Positions 28,871 through 37,762 of a stretch of 64,000 nt of DNA are shown in pieces (within the stretch, counting starts at the first letter, position 1; each line of letters starts with the position of its first letter). The stretch lies in assembly GCF_000515255.1 (NCBI RefSeq), contig NZ_KI911559.1:716149-780148 (forward strand), given 5' to 3'. The notes beneath the pieces were generated by a model. That model had not been told where the DNA came from and did not search any database. It worked only from the letters and a program-made list of their open reading frames with translations. Position numbers and translations under genes: made by a program. This DNA comes from Rhodovibrio salinarum DSM 9154 (lineage in GTDB: Bacteria; Pseudomonadota; Alphaproteobacteria; Kiloniellales; Rhodovibrionaceae).

Positions 28871-28991
28871 CCTTTCAAATTTTCCTAAACCTGACGCAAG
28901 ACATCGTCGTTTGTCGGCATCAGGAGTTTCCCCAATTATGCCTTTCAAGAGACGGAGGGGATAGGCCCTCGGTTGAGGAAAATTTGAAAGG
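28871..28991. repeat. Perfect 16-bp inverted repeat bracketing a divergent promoter region
   Basis: CCTTTCAAATTTTCCT at 28871-28886 is repeated exactly in inverse at 28976-28991, 89 bases apart. Between them lie a third partial copy, CCTTTCAA (28941-28948), and a smaller symmetry CCTGACGC/GGCATCAGG (28890-28923). The span covers nearly all of the space between the GcvA-like and DUF1127-like genes, so it is a likely operator or duplicated promoter. Confidence 0.75.
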
Positions 28992-29036
28992 CCTGGGCGA
29001 TTGTGCGCAGGCCGGAGCGGAGAAGGAGACGACGTC

Positions 29037-29342
29037 ATGACGTTCCAGAGCCCCAGCGCCACCGCCGTGCCGACCGCCTCCCACCCAGACACCCGGTTCA
29101 AAACCCGCACCGCCAATTTTCTGACGGCGATGGCGCGGCGGGTTGACCGGGCGGCCGAACAACGAGCCCGCCGGAAGGCGCAGCGGATGACGCAAGCCGA
29201 ACTGGCCAACGTGCCGGATGAGGTGCGGCGCGAACTCGGCCTGGATAGCCCGCGTGCCGACGCGCCGTCGCCTTTCCTGCAGGGGCTGGTCGGCCCGGCC
29301 GTCTACTGGACGCCGCACGCCGGTAAGTCTGGGAAGCCCTGA
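29037..29342 (+). CDS. Small DUF1127-like basic protein
   Basis: The 101-residue product has a basic helix (ARRVDRAAEQRARRKAQRMT) followed by ELANVPDEVRRELGLDS, similar to the L-x-x-L-(D/P)-x-x-x-L-x-D-(I/L)-G-(I/L) ending of DUF1127 proteins. Those small basic proteins are stress- or RNA-related in some alphaproteobacteria. ATG at 29037 has GAAGGAG nine bases upstream. It diverges from the GcvA-like regulator, an arrangement I have seen in this class. Family assignment is tentative. Confidence 0.65.
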   Translation: MTFQSPSATAVPTASHPDTRFKTRTANFLTAMARRVDRAAEQRARRKAQRMTQAELANVPDEVRRELGLDSPRADAPSPFLQGLVGPAVYWTPHAGKSGKP

Positions 29343-29392
29343 TCTAGCGTGGAGACCTCATCGTTGCTGGCTTTTCCACTGACCCTGTGAGG

Positions 29393-29426
29393 AGCGGTCG
29401 CGGACCCAAGTCGGTCCGCGACCGCT
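29393..29426. terminator. Strong hairpin between convergent genes
   Basis: AGCGGTCGCGGACC pairs perfectly with GGTCCGCGACCGCT over a six-base loop. It lies between the ends of the DUF1127-like gene and aat and can serve both. There is no T-tract. Confidence 0.65.
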
Positions 29427-29450
29427 TCCGCGGTGACAGTTTGGCTACCT

Positions 29451-30149
29451 TTAGCCGTCGGTGTCCTCGCCATTGCCGGCGTCCTGCATGTCGCCAACCG
29501 GCGCGGTTGCGTGGCCGTGGCGGTCCAGGAAGGCGTGAAGCTGCTGGCGCGTGATCTGGGGCGGGAATTCGGCAGCCGTGGGGACCGCGTCGGACAATAG
29601 CTGGCGGTATTGCTCCCGGCGGATGTCGATCGCGCCGAATTGGTTCAGGTGCGGGGTTGTGAACTGCGTGTCCAACAGCTTGAAGCCGCCGATCTCCAGC
29701 CGAGCGACCAGGTGCACGAGCGCCACCTTGCTCGCATCCGTAAGGCGGGAGAACATGCTCTCGCCAAAGAAGGCACCGCCCAGCGCCACCCCGTACAGGC
29801 CGCCCACCAGCTCGCCGTCCTGCCAGCATTCCACCGAATGGCCAAAGCCGAGCTGGTGCAGATCGCGATAAAGCCGCTCGATCGTCGGGTTGATCCAGGT
29901 GTCCGGGCGGTTTTCCGACGGCTGCGCGCAGGCGGCGATGACGTCGCGGAAGGCACGGTCGGCGGTGATCTCGAAAACACCCCTGCGCACCGTGCGCCGC
30001 AACCGGCGCGGTACGTGGAAATCCTCCAGCGGGATCACGCCCCGCACTTCCGGATCGATCCAGTGGATTTCGTGGTCGCGGCGGCTTTCCGCCATCGGGA
30101 AGATCCCGACGGCGTAGGCGCGCAGCAACAAATCCGGCGTCAGTTCCAT
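29451..30149 (-). CDS. aat: Leucyl/phenylalanyl-tRNA-protein transferase
   Basis: The 232-residue enzyme adds Leu or Phe to proteins with N-terminal Arg or Lys, marking them for ClpAP. Family segments are [48 protein letters not shown] (split by a short loop), [19 protein letters not shown] and [19 protein letters not shown] at 30149 is the family start. A C-terminal extension of about 30 residues, rich in Asp/Gly, follows the domain. Confidence 0.96.
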   Translation of the reverse strand: MELTPDLLLRAYAVGIFPMAESRRDHEIHWIDPEVRGVIPLEDFHVPRRLRRTVRRGVFEITADRAFRDVIAACAQPSENRPDTWINPTIERLYRDLHQLGFGHSVECWQDGELVGGLYGVALGGAFFGESMFSRLTDASKVALVHLVARLEIGGFKLLDTQFTTPHLNQFGAIDIRREQYRQLLSDAVPTAAEFPPQITRQQLHAFLDRHGHATAPVGDMQDAGNGEDTDG

Positions 30150-30402
30150 TGCGTTGTCGTCGGCCGCGTCACTTGTGCGTTACGTCCGTGCGTGCCCGTC
30201 ACCTGCGCAGTCTAGCGCGATAATCGGGACGAGGCGAGCGGCTGTTCACCCGCTCGGGCGGCGACGTCCAACAAGAGTCATTTGGCTGTCACGCGATGGC
30301 CGCTTGCTCCGAACGGCGCCGCGCGGCATTTCTCGCGCCATCGCGGAGACGGCACGTTTGCGTCGTTCCGCCGTCCTGAGAACGGCTTAGGGATCGGCTC
30401 CC

Positions 30403-31059
30403 ATGCACTACCGGTCCTGGCTCGTCGCCCCCCTCGCGGCGCTGTTGCTGGCAGGTTGCGCCAGCACGCCGAAGACGAGCACGTCCAAACCCGGTCGCAC
30501 TTTGGCTTATACCTGCGAGGATGGCGGCCATCTGGAAGCCTTGGTGCGGGAGGGTGATACGCTCACGCTGCTGGCCCCAGGCCGCTCGGCAGTCACGCTG
30601 CACCGCGTGCGGACCGCCTCCGGGGCGCGCTACACCGGCGCGGGCCTCAGTTTCTGGGACAGTGGCGACGAGGCCACGTTCACCCCGTCCGGGGGCGAGC
30701 CGGTCGACTGTGACCTTGAACCGCAGGGGTCTGCGCCCTGGGCCGCCGCAGCCGCGCGCGGGGCGCTGTTCCGGGCAGTAGGGCAGGAGCCTGGCTGGCA
30801 CGCCGTGGTGGCCCATGGTCGGATCGAGGCGACGTTGGACGATGGCGCCCGGATTGTCACCGCCCCGGTCGAACGCGCGTCGACCGGCACGGGCGCGGTC
30901 CGCTGGCGTGGCACCGCACGTCCGGGCGATCTCCGCTTGCGTGCGCGCGACGTGCCCTGCCAGGACTCGATGAATGGCCGCGCCTATCCTGCGAGCGTGT
31001 TGCTGACGGTGGACGGGGAAACCTACGAGGGCTGCGGGCGCTGGCTTAGGATGCCCTAG
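30403..31059 (+). CDS. Lipoprotein with MliC-type and COG3650-like domains
   Basis: The 218-residue protein starts with a lipoprotein signal (lipobox LLAGC, Cys19). Residues about 35-105 match MliC lysozyme-inhibitor style: YTCEDGGHLEAL, then SGARYTGAGLSFWDSGDEAT. Residues 125-218 contain GQEPGWHAVV and a closing Cys pair, resembling the COG3650 lipoprotein domain. MliC proteins protect peptidoglycan from C-type lysozyme; inhibitor activity here is inferred. It is a single gene divergent from aat. Confidence 0.75.
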   Translation: MHYRSWLVAPLAALLLAGCASTPKTSTSKPGRTLAYTCEDGGHLEALVREGDTLTLLAPGRSAVTLHRVRTASGARYTGAGLSFWDSGDEATFTPSGGEPVDCDLEPQGSAPWAAAAARGALFRAVGQEPGWHAVVAHGRIEATLDDGARIVTAPVERASTGTGAVRWRGTARPGDLRLRARDVPCQDSMNGRAYPASVLLTVDGETYEGCGRWLRMP

Positions 31060-31228
31060 CCGCGTCTCTTATGGGGTTCCGGTCGAGGCGCATGAAACTG
31101 CCCCGCAAAAAATCTGAAATAATTTCGGAATAAAGCGCCCGGGCTTTCGGTCCACGGGATGCGCCCAGATTCGTTCTGTCCCGAATCCGGCGGCGTGATC
31201 ACCATTCGGACACGAAAGGCTTGTAGCG

Positions 31229-31762
31229 ATGCGCATCAAAATTGCGGCTCTTCTGGTGGCCGCCTTGGCCCTGCCGGGCACCGCGTTGGCCCAGACCGGC
31301 GATCAGGAGCCGGGGCCGAAGCAGGGCGACTGGGAAATCACCCTGTCGGGTAACGGCACCAGCAACAACGACTTCGATAACCACCAGATCGGTATCTCCG
31401 GCAGCGTCGGCAACTACGTGACCGACAACATCCTGCTGGGTGCCCGGCAAAGCATAAACTTCGCCGATTTGGAAGATGACGACCAGGTGAACGCCGCCAC
31501 CCGCGGCTTCATCGACTACGTGTTCGACCTGGGCCGGTTCCGCCCCTACATCGGCGCTAGCTTCGGCGGGATCTACGGCGACAACGTCAACGACAGCTTC
31601 GCCACCGGTCCGGAAGCGGGTCTGAAGTACTACGCGGACAACAACACCTTCATCTTTGTCCAGAGCGAATACCAGTTCACCTTCTCGAACGCCGAGGACG
31701 CCGACGAAGCGGCGGACGACGGCCAGTTCTACCACCTGGTGGGCGTTGGCTTTAACTTCTAA
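31229..31762 (+). CDS. Outer-membrane beta-barrel protein
   Basis: The 177-residue product has a signal peptide (cleaved after ALAQ) and alternating strands such as WEITLSGNGT, GISGSVGNYVT, NILLGARQSI and RPYIGASFGGIYG, ending in GVGFNF with a C-terminal Phe as in OmpA/OmpW-like barrels. It is Asp-rich. Length suggests eight strands. Function is unknown. A rho-independent terminator follows 34 bases after the stop. Confidence 0.85.
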   Translation: MRIKIAALLVAALALPGTALAQTGDQEPGPKQGDWEITLSGNGTSNNDFDNHQIGISGSVGNYVTDNILLGARQSINFADLEDDDQVNAATRGFIDYVFDLGRFRPYIGASFGGIYGDNVNDSFATGPEAGLKYYADNNTFIFVQSEYQFTFSNAEDADEAADDGQFYHLVGVGFNF

Positions 31763-31795
31763 AGGCGGCGGTATCCGCGTTCTGCGGTTCGAAGA

Positions 31796-31830
31796 CCCCG
31801 ATCAGCCTACAAGGCGGATCGGGGTTTTTT
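31796..31830 (+). terminator. Rho-independent terminator after the barrel gene
   Basis: CCCCGATC pairs with GATCGGGG over a 13-base loop and is followed by TTTTTT. Confidence 0.92.
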
Positions 31831-31862
31831 ATGAGTGCTGAAAAGAGATACGCGTTGTCCCG

Positions 31863-33209
31863 CTACCCGCTCTTCGCATCGACGTAGCGCTGCAGCCAGT
31901 GGATGTCGTAGTTCCCGGAAACGAAGTCGGGTTCGTGGATCAACTCGGCGTGGAGCGGGATGGTGGTCGAGATGCCCTCGATCACGAACTCTTCAAGCGC
32001 GCGGTTGAGCCGGCGCAGGCATTCCGCGCGGGTGGTGCCGGAGACGATCAGCTTGGCGACCAAGCTGTCGTAGAACGGCGGGATGCGGTAGCCACTGTAC
32101 AGCCCGCTATCGACGCGCACCGCCAGCCCGCTGGGGGCGTGGAAGTTGGTGACCTGCCCGGGCGAGGGGGCGAAGGTGCGCGGGTCCTCCGCATTGATCC
32201 GACATTCGATGGCGTGGCCGCGAATCTCCACGTCGTCCTGCCCGAAACCGAGTGGCAGGCCAGCGGCCACCCGGATCTGCTCGCGCACCAGGTCGACGCC
32301 GGTGATCGCCTCGGTCACCGGGTGCTCGACCTGCAGGCGGGTGTTCATCTCGATGAAGTAGAACTCGCCGTCCTCGAACAGGAACTCGAAGGTGCCGACC
32401 GAGCGGTAGCCCATGCCCCGCACCGCGTCGACGGCGCGCTGGCCGATCCAGGTGCGTTGCTCGTCGGTCAGCGCTGGCGAGGGGCCTTCCTCCAGCAGTT
32501 TCTGGTGGCGGCGCTGCAGGGAACAGTCGCGCTCGCCCAGATGCACGGCGTTACCATGGTTGTCGCCCACCACCTGCACCTCGATGTGGCGCGGGTGGCC
32601 CAGATACTTCTCCAGGTAGACGGCGTCGTGGCCGAAGGCGTTGCGTGCCTCGGTGCGCGCCATGTTGAGCGCGTCGTGCATCTCCTCGCGCTTGTAGGCG
32701 ACCTTCATGCCCCGGCCGCCGCCGCCGGCGGCCGCCTTGACCAGCACGGGATAGCCGATCCGCTCGGCGATCGCCCAGGCCTCGTCGTCATCCGTCACCG
32801 CGCCGTCGGAGCCGGGTACGACCGGCACGCCCAGATCCTTCATGGTCTGCTTGGCGGTGACCTTGTCGCCCATCGAGCGCAGATGCTCGGGGTCCGGGCC
32901 GATGAAGGCCATACCGTGCTCGCGCACCATGTTGGCGAAGTCGGCGTTCTCAGACAGGAAGCCAACGCCCGGGTGGATCGCGTCGGCTCCGGTGATCGTG
33001 GCGGCGGTCAGGATCGCCGCCATGTTCAGGTAGCTGTCCTTGGAGGCGGGTGGGCCGATGCACACGCTTTCGTCCGCCAGGCGCACGTGCATGGCGTTGG
33101 CGTCGGCGGTGGAGTGCACCGCCACCGTGTGAATGCCCATCTCGCGGCAGGCGCGGTGAATGCGCAGCGCGATCTCGCCGCGGTTGGCGATCAACACCTT
33201 GTGGAACAT
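31863..33209 (-). CDS. accC: Biotin carboxylase of acetyl-CoA carboxylase
   Basis: The 448-residue enzyme carboxylates biotin on AccB using ATP and bicarbonate, the first step of fatty-acid synthesis. It has ANRGEIALRIHRACREMGI at the start, the ATP-grasp loop VKAAAGGGGRGMKV, HIEVQVVGDNHGNAVHLGER, and the catalytic EMNTRLQVEHPVTE. Length and start (ATG 33209) are standard. It is third in an aroQ-accB-accC operon. Confidence 0.97.
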   Translation of the reverse strand: MFHKVLIANRGEIALRIHRACREMGIHTVAVHSTADANAMHVRLADESVCIGPPASKDSYLNMAAILTAATITGADAIHPGVGFLSENADFANMVREHGMAFIGPDPEHLRSMGDKVTAKQTMKDLGVPVVPGSDGAVTDDDEAWAIAERIGYPVLVKAAAGGGGRGMKVAYKREEMHDALNMARTEARNAFGHDAVYLEKYLGHPRHIEVQVVGDNHGNAVHLGERDCSLQRRHQKLLEEGPSPALTDEQRTWIGQRAVDAVRGMGYRSVGTFEFLFEDGEFYFIEMNTRLQVEHPVTEAITGVDLVREQIRVAAGLPLGFGQDDVEIRGHAIECRINAEDPRTFAPSPGQVTNFHAPSGLAVRVDSGLYSGYRIPPFYDSLVAKLIVSGTTRAECLRRLNRALEEFVIEGISTTIPLHAELIHEPDFVSGNYDIHWLQRYVDAKSG

Positions 33210-33230
33210 CGGTTCGGCCCTTTGCCCGGC

Positions 33231-33719
33231 CTACTCGACGACCAGCAACGGCTCGCCGAACTCGACCGGCTGGCCGTCGCTGATCAGGATCTGCGACACC
33301 GTGCCTGCGCGCGGGGCGGGCAACGGGTTCATCACCTTCATCGCCTCGATGATCAGTAGGGTCTGGCCCTCGCTCACCTTGTCGCCGACTTGCACGAAAG
33401 CGGCCGAGTTCGGGTCCGGCGCGGTATAGACCGTGCCCACCATCGGTGAGGTCACAGCGCCGGGGGGCACCTGCTCGGCCGTCGCCTCCGGGCCGGGCTT
33501 GGGCGCGCTCGCCGCCTCGCCGCCGCCCTGCGGCTGCGGTGCTGGTGCCGGCGCGGCCGGTGCGCTTGCCTGGACATTGATCTGTCGGGCGACCCGGATG
33601 CGGTGGCCGCCGGTCTCGACCTCGATCTCGGACAGGTCGGTTTCCTTGAGCAGGTGGCTCAAACGGCGCACCACCTCCTCGTCGAAGTTGAAGTCGTCGC
33701 GGCTCTCGTCGTCGGCCAT
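33231..33719 (-). CDS. accB: Biotin carboxyl carrier protein
   Basis: The 162-residue protein has an acidic N-terminal domain, a long Ala/Pro linker (about 50-85) and a biotinyl domain with the EAMKVMN site whose Lys is biotinylated. The start overlaps the aroQ stop by one base. Together with accC it forms the biotin half of acetyl-CoA carboxylase; the carboxyltransferase genes are not here. Confidence 0.96.
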   Translation of the reverse strand: MADDESRDDFNFDEEVVRRLSHLLKETDLSEIEVETGGHRIRVARQINVQASAPAAPAPAPQPQGGGEAASAPKPGPEATAEQVPPGAVTSPMVGTVYTAPDPNSAAFVQVGDKVSEGQTLLIIEAMKVMNPLPAPRAGTVSQILISDGQPVEFGEPLLVVE

Positions 33720-34177
33720 CAGGCCTCTCCTTGCGCGCTCAGGCGTCGGCCAAGGGCATCCAGCGCGTAGAGATACCCGGCGGCGCCGAGGCCGCAGATA
33801 ACGCCCTGCGCCGCCTGACTGATGTAGCTGTGGTGGCGGAATGTTTCACGCTTGAACAGGTTCGACAGGTGCACCTCGATCACTGGCAAATCGACGGCCA
33901 AGAGCGCGTCCAGGATCGCAACCGAGGTGTGGCTGTACGCGCCTGCGTTGATCACGATTCCGGCGTGGCTGTCCCGCGCTTCCTGGATCCAGTCGACCAG
34001 TTCGCCTTCCCGGTTGGATTGCCGGAAATCGACCTCCAGGCCCAGCGTTTCCGCGGTCTTGGTGCACGCGCGCTCGACATCGCCGAGCGTCTCGCGGCCA
34101 TAGACCGACGGCTGCCGGGTGCCCAGGAGATTCAGGTTCGGTCCGTTCAGGATCAGGATCTTCGGGGTGCGTGCCAA
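33719..34177 (-). CDS. aroQ: Type II 3-dehydroquinate dehydratase
   Basis: The 152-residue enzyme performs the third step of the shikimate pathway. Signatures are [48 protein letters not shown] and [17 protein letters not shown]. No ATG precedes the family start; TTG at 34177 behind GAGGGCGG is the best choice, and a TTG at 34201 is the alternative. It heads the aroQ-accB-accC operon, common in alphaproteobacteria. Confidence 0.94.
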   Translation of the reverse strand: MARTPKILILNGPNLNLLGTRQPSVYGRETLGDVERACTKTAETLGLEVDFRQSNREGELVDWIQEARDSHAGIVINAGAYSHTSVAILDALLAVDLPVIEVHLSNLFKRETFRHHSYISQAAQGVICGLGAAGYLYALDALGRRLSAQGEA

Positions 34178-34560
34178 ACCGCCCTCGTCAGCGCCGTTCA
34201 AGCGGCGCGATAGCTAGCACACGCCAAGCCGGCGGTGCAACGCGCTGTGCGTCGCAGAATTTCGCCTAAGATATGCCTGCGTGAAAAACGTCGTGGGTAC
34301 AGCTTGATAAACGGCCTCTTCACCGACCCGACCCTTTCTGATGCCCGGTGTTCGCTATGCGCAGAGAAACGGGTTCCGGCTATAACTGCTTGCGAATGTT
34401 GAATAATTCAGCGTTTTTGGGGGGAGGTTGACGCTTAAGCAAGAGCCCCTACCCTTACCCCAAAACTCAGAACCCTTATTAATTGGGGTGTCAGAATGCG
34501 CGCAAACAACCTTTGCACGTTGCGCGTGCGTTAACAATACGCAACCAGGGAGGCTGAGTG
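34178..34560. other. Intergenic region between aroQ and the betaine-binding gene
   Basis: This 380-base divergent gap is lower in GC than its surroundings from about 34300 to 34500. It must hold promoters for both sides. TTGACG at 34429 is one possible -35 element for the plus-strand gene but lacks a good -10. I see no gene. Confidence 0.4.
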
Positions 34561-35442
34561 ATGCAGAAAATCACCTCTACATGTCTGGCGCTGGCCGTTG
34601 CCGTCGGCACGGCTGGTGCGGCGCAGGCGGAAGACAACGGCGTCGTCGAGATCGGCTACTTCAACTGGTCGGATGCGCTCTTCACCTCGCACGTGGTCGA
34701 GTACATCGTGCGCGAGAAGATGGGCAAGGAAGTCGAGATGACCAAGGCCGATCCGGCCGCCGTCTATCAGGCGGTGCAGTCGGGTGACATTGACTTCCAT
34801 ACGGATTCCTGGCTGCCGGACACGCACTCCGACTACTACGACAAGGTGGCACAGGACACCGTCAGCATCGGTCCGATCTACAGTCGCGCCCGGCTTGGCT
34901 GGATCGTTCCGGATTACGTGCCGGAGGATCAGCTCGGCTCGATTGAGGACCTGAAGTCCGAAGAGATCCGGGAGAAGCTCGACGGCAAGATCATCGGTAT
35001 CGGCCCGGGCGCCGGTCTGACCCGCCTGTCGAAGAAGGCCATGGACGAATACGGCCTGAAGGATGCGGGCTACCGTCTCGTGGTCTCCTCAGGCAGCGGC
35101 ATGACCGCCGCGCTTCAGCGCGCGATCAAGAACGAGGAGTGGATCGTGGTCACCGGCTGGAGCCCGCACTGGAAGTTCGGGCGCTGGGACCTGCACTACC
35201 TCGAAGACCCGAAGGGCGTCCTCGGCAGCATCGAGCGGGCCGATATCCTGGCGCGCGAGGGCTTCTACCGCGAGTTCCCGGACGTCTATGAGATGCTGGA
35301 CCGGATCTCGATCCCGCTGGACGACGTGCAGGCGGGCATGGACGTCGGCGAGCGTGAGGATTACCCGACGGCTGCCAAGCAGTACGTCGAGAATCATCCC
35401 GATCTCGTGAACTTCTGGATCACCGGCGAGATGCCGGACTAA
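34561..35442 (+). CDS. Glycine betaine/proline ABC transporter substrate-binding protein
   Basis: The 293-residue protein has a Sec signal (cleavage after AQAE) and an OpuAC-type fold: IGYFNWSDALFTSHVVEYI, DFHTDSWLPDTHSDYY, GIGPGAGLTRLSKKAMDEYG and VTGWSPHWKFGRWDL. Several Trp and Tyr lie where the aromatic box binds quaternary amines. ATG 34561 follows GGGAGG at 34548-34553. No permease or ATPase gene is adjacent, so its partner is elsewhere or it works alone. It is followed by a terminator. Confidence 0.9.
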   Translation: MQKITSTCLALAVAVGTAGAAQAEDNGVVEIGYFNWSDALFTSHVVEYIVREKMGKEVEMTKADPAAVYQAVQSGDIDFHTDSWLPDTHSDYYDKVAQDTVSIGPIYSRARLGWIVPDYVPEDQLGSIEDLKSEEIREKLDGKIIGIGPGAGLTRLSKKAMDEYGLKDAGYRLVVSSGSGMTAALQRAIKNEEWIVVTGWSPHWKFGRWDLHYLEDPKGVLGSIERADILAREGFYREFPDVYEMLDRISIPLDDVQAGMDVGEREDYPTAAKQYVENHPDLVNFWITGEMPD

Positions 35443-35467
35443 CGCCAGAGTCGATTGCCGAGAGGAG

Positions 35468-35497
35468 GGCCCGGTCGCTTCGGCGGCCGGGCCTTTT
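35468..35497 (+). terminator. Rho-independent terminator with a TTCG loop
   Basis: GGCCCGGTCGC pairs with GCGGCCGGGCC (one G-T pair) around a TTCG tetraloop and is followed by TTTT. It ends the betaine-binding gene. Confidence 0.93.
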
Positions 35498-35536
35498 CAT
35501 GTCCGGGTCAGGTTACGATCGGGCACGGCCGGCGCA

Positions 35537-36637
35537 TCAGGTCCCGCTGCGCGGCTTCAGGCGGGTGACGTGGCCCATCTTGCGGCCCGGGCGGGCCTCT
35601 GCCTTGCCGTAGAGGTGCAGGCGGGCGTCGCCTTCCCGCGCGATCTCCAGCCAATGGCCGGCCTCGTCCCCCAGCAGGTTGTCCATCACTGCGTCCGAAT
35701 GCCGCGTGCAGGGGGCGAGCGGCAGCCCGGCGACCGCGCGGATGAACTGCTCGAACTGCGAGGCGGGGCAGGCGTCGATCGTCCAGTGGCCGGAGTTGTG
35801 CGGGCGTGGCGCCAGCTCGTTGACCAGCACGTCGCCGTCGTGGGTGACGAACAGTTCCACCCCCATCACGCCGACCAGGTCGATCGCGCGGGCCACCGCC
35901 TCGGCCGTGTCGGTCGCCCGCTGTGCTGTCGTCGGGTTTAGGTCGGCCGGGGCGATCGTCTGGGACAGGATGTGGTGCTCGTGCCGGTTTTCGACGGGCA
36001 CGTAGCTCGCGATCTGCCCGTCGACCCCGCGGGCGACGATCACGGAAGCTTCCAGGGCGTAATCGACGAACGCCTCCAGGATGCCCACCGGCTGGGCATC
36101 CGTCCCGGCCATTTCGCTCCAGGCTGCCTCGGCATCGCTGTCGGGCGCGATCATCAGCTGGCCTTTGCCGTCGTAGCCGCCGCGCACCGTCTTCAACACG
36201 GCCGGCCGGCCGATTGCCCCGTCGGCCAACGCGTCGGCCAGCTCCTGGGCGCTCGTCACTTCGGCATAGTCGGTCGTGGGGATGCCGTGGTCGCGCAGGA
36301 AGTCCTTTTCCTTCAGCCGGTCCTGGCAGATCGCCAGCACACCGGGGCGCGGGCGCAAGGGGACGCTCTCGCCCAGGATCTCTGCGGTGCGCGCGGGTAC
36401 GTTCTCGAATTCGTAGGTCACCACGTCGACCGCTTGCGCGAAGGCGGCCAGCGCCTCGGCGTCGTCGTAGGACGCGATGGTCGTGCGGTCGGTCACCTGG
36501 GTCGCGGGATCGTCGGCCTTGGGGGTGTAGACATGCACCCGGTAGCCCAGCGGGTAGGCGGCCAGGGCCGCCATGCGGCCAAGCTGGCCGCCCCCCAGAA
36601 TGCCGATCACGGAACCGGGGGCGAGCGGGTCAGACAT
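35537..36637 (-). CDS. purK: N5-carboxyaminoimidazole ribonucleotide synthase
   Basis: The 366-residue ATP-grasp enzyme joins bicarbonate to AIR in purine synthesis. Family segments are GILGGGQLGRMAALAAYPLG, TYEFENVP, VLKTVRGGYDGKGQ, and NELAPRPHNSGHWTIDAC with SQFEQFIRAVAGLPL. ATG 36637 is the usual start. It follows purE by 30 bases in one operon. Confidence 0.97.
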   Translation of the reverse strand: MSDPLAPGSVIGILGGGQLGRMAALAAYPLGYRVHVYTPKADDPATQVTDRTTIASYDDAEALAAFAQAVDVVTYEFENVPARTAEILGESVPLRPRPGVLAICQDRLKEKDFLRDHGIPTTDYAEVTSAQELADALADGAIGRPAVLKTVRGGYDGKGQLMIAPDSDAEAAWSEMAGTDAQPVGILEAFVDYALEASVIVARGVDGQIASYVPVENRHEHHILSQTIAPADLNPTTAQRATDTAEAVARAIDLVGVMGVELFVTHDGDVLVNELAPRPHNSGHWTIDACPASQFEQFIRAVAGLPLAPCTRHSDAVMDNLLGDEAGHWLEIAREGDARLHLYGKAEARPGRKMGHVTRLKPRSGT

Positions 36638-36667
36638 GGGAACAGGCTCTACGTTGTGGGCGGGGAC

Positions 36668-37159
36668 TCAGGCACTGTCGCTGGGCGTCTCGGCAACGCC
36701 GGCGCTCTGCTCGGCGCGGTAGGCGTCCAGCGCCTCGGCGACGTCCGCGTCGATCAGGGCGATCACGCTGGCGGCGAGCAGGCCCGCGTTGACCGCGCCG
36801 GAACGGCCGATGGCGAGCGTGCCGACCGGCACGCCGCCCGGCATCTGCGCGATCGACAGCAGGCTGTCCCAGCCGCTCAACGCCTTCGACTGTACCGGCA
36901 CGCCGAACACCGGCAGCGGCGTCATCGAGGCCACCATGCCCGGCAGGTGCGCGGCCCCGCCCGCGCCGGCGACGATCACCTTCAGACCGCGCGTCCGGGC
37001 GGTCTTGGCGTAGTCGACCATGCGTTCGGGCGTGCGGTGGGCGGAGACGATGCGCGTTTCGTAGGCCACGCCCAGCCGGTCCAGCGTGGCGGCGGTGTTC
37101 TGCATGGTCTCCCAGTCGGACTGGCTGCCCATGATGATGCCGACGACGGGCTCGGCCAT
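36668..37159 (-). CDS. purE: N5-carboxyaminoimidazole ribonucleotide mutase
   Basis: The 163-residue class I PurE converts N5-CAIR to CAIR, the step after PurK. It has [42 protein letters not shown] and [18 protein letters not shown]-like [20 protein letters not shown]. Length is normal. It lies upstream of purK. Confidence 0.97.
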   Translation of the reverse strand: MAEPVVGIIMGSQSDWETMQNTAATLDRLGVAYETRIVSAHRTPERMVDYAKTARTRGLKVIVAGAGGAAHLPGMVASMTPLPVFGVPVQSKALSGWDSLLSIAQMPGGVPVGTLAIGRSGAVNAGLLAASVIALIDADVAEALDAYRAEQSAGVAETPSDSA

Positions 37160-37303
37160 GCGGAGTCCCCTACGGATACGGGTTGTTGGATGGGCGCGCG
37201 GCAGAGCCGCAGCGCGCGCAGTATTCTCACCCGAGGCCGGCCTGACAAGGGCGCGTCCGGTGGACGGATGACGGTGACAGAGGTAGCGAGGGGCGCTGCC
37301 GGA

Positions 37304-37528
37304 TCAGGCGATGATGTCGGGCAGTAGACGGCTGCGAATCCGGGTGATCTCGTCTTTCAGCTGCAGCTTGCGCTTCTTCAGCCGCTTGATCTGCAACTGG
37401 TCGTTGATCGAGCCATCGGACAGCCGCTCGATCACGTCGTCCAGATCGCGGTGCTCGCTCTCCAGCTCTTGCAGGCGGTTGCGCAGTTCGCTGTCGGGGT
37501 CGTTCTCGCTGAAGGTCTCGTCGTCCAT
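37304..37528 (-). CDS. DUF465 (YdcH-like) small coiled-coil protein
   Basis: The 74-residue protein is a charged helix pair: LRNRLQELESEHRDLDDVIE, then QLQIKRLKKRKLQLKDEI, the DUF465 pattern. Family function is unknown. It is transcribed toward purE with a gap of about 140 bases and divergent from pfkA. Confidence 0.85.
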   Translation of the reverse strand: MDDETFSENDPDSELRNRLQELESEHRDLDDVIERLSDGSINDQLQIKRLKKRKLQLKDEITRIRSRLLPDIIA

Positions 37529-37762
37529 CGTCAGGTTTAGCGGCTTTCGTCGGGTTCAACAGGGCAGCGCGCAGCGCGATGATGGGCGGACTATACGCTT
37601 CGCAGACGCGTGCGGGGAGTCGTCTTTGTCTTCCCAGGAGCGGATTTTTCACCCACTTCGGCGTGTGAAAAGGGGGTTTTCCGTGTCCGGTCGCCTTGCG
37701 AAAGCGGGGCCTTTTCAGGACACTTCGTCACCAGCACGGATCGGAGCGATACACGCAACGCC

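Noticed and set aside
31899-33359. 486-codon plus-strand frame
   Set aside because: It runs opposite accC and accB, whose motifs are unambiguous.
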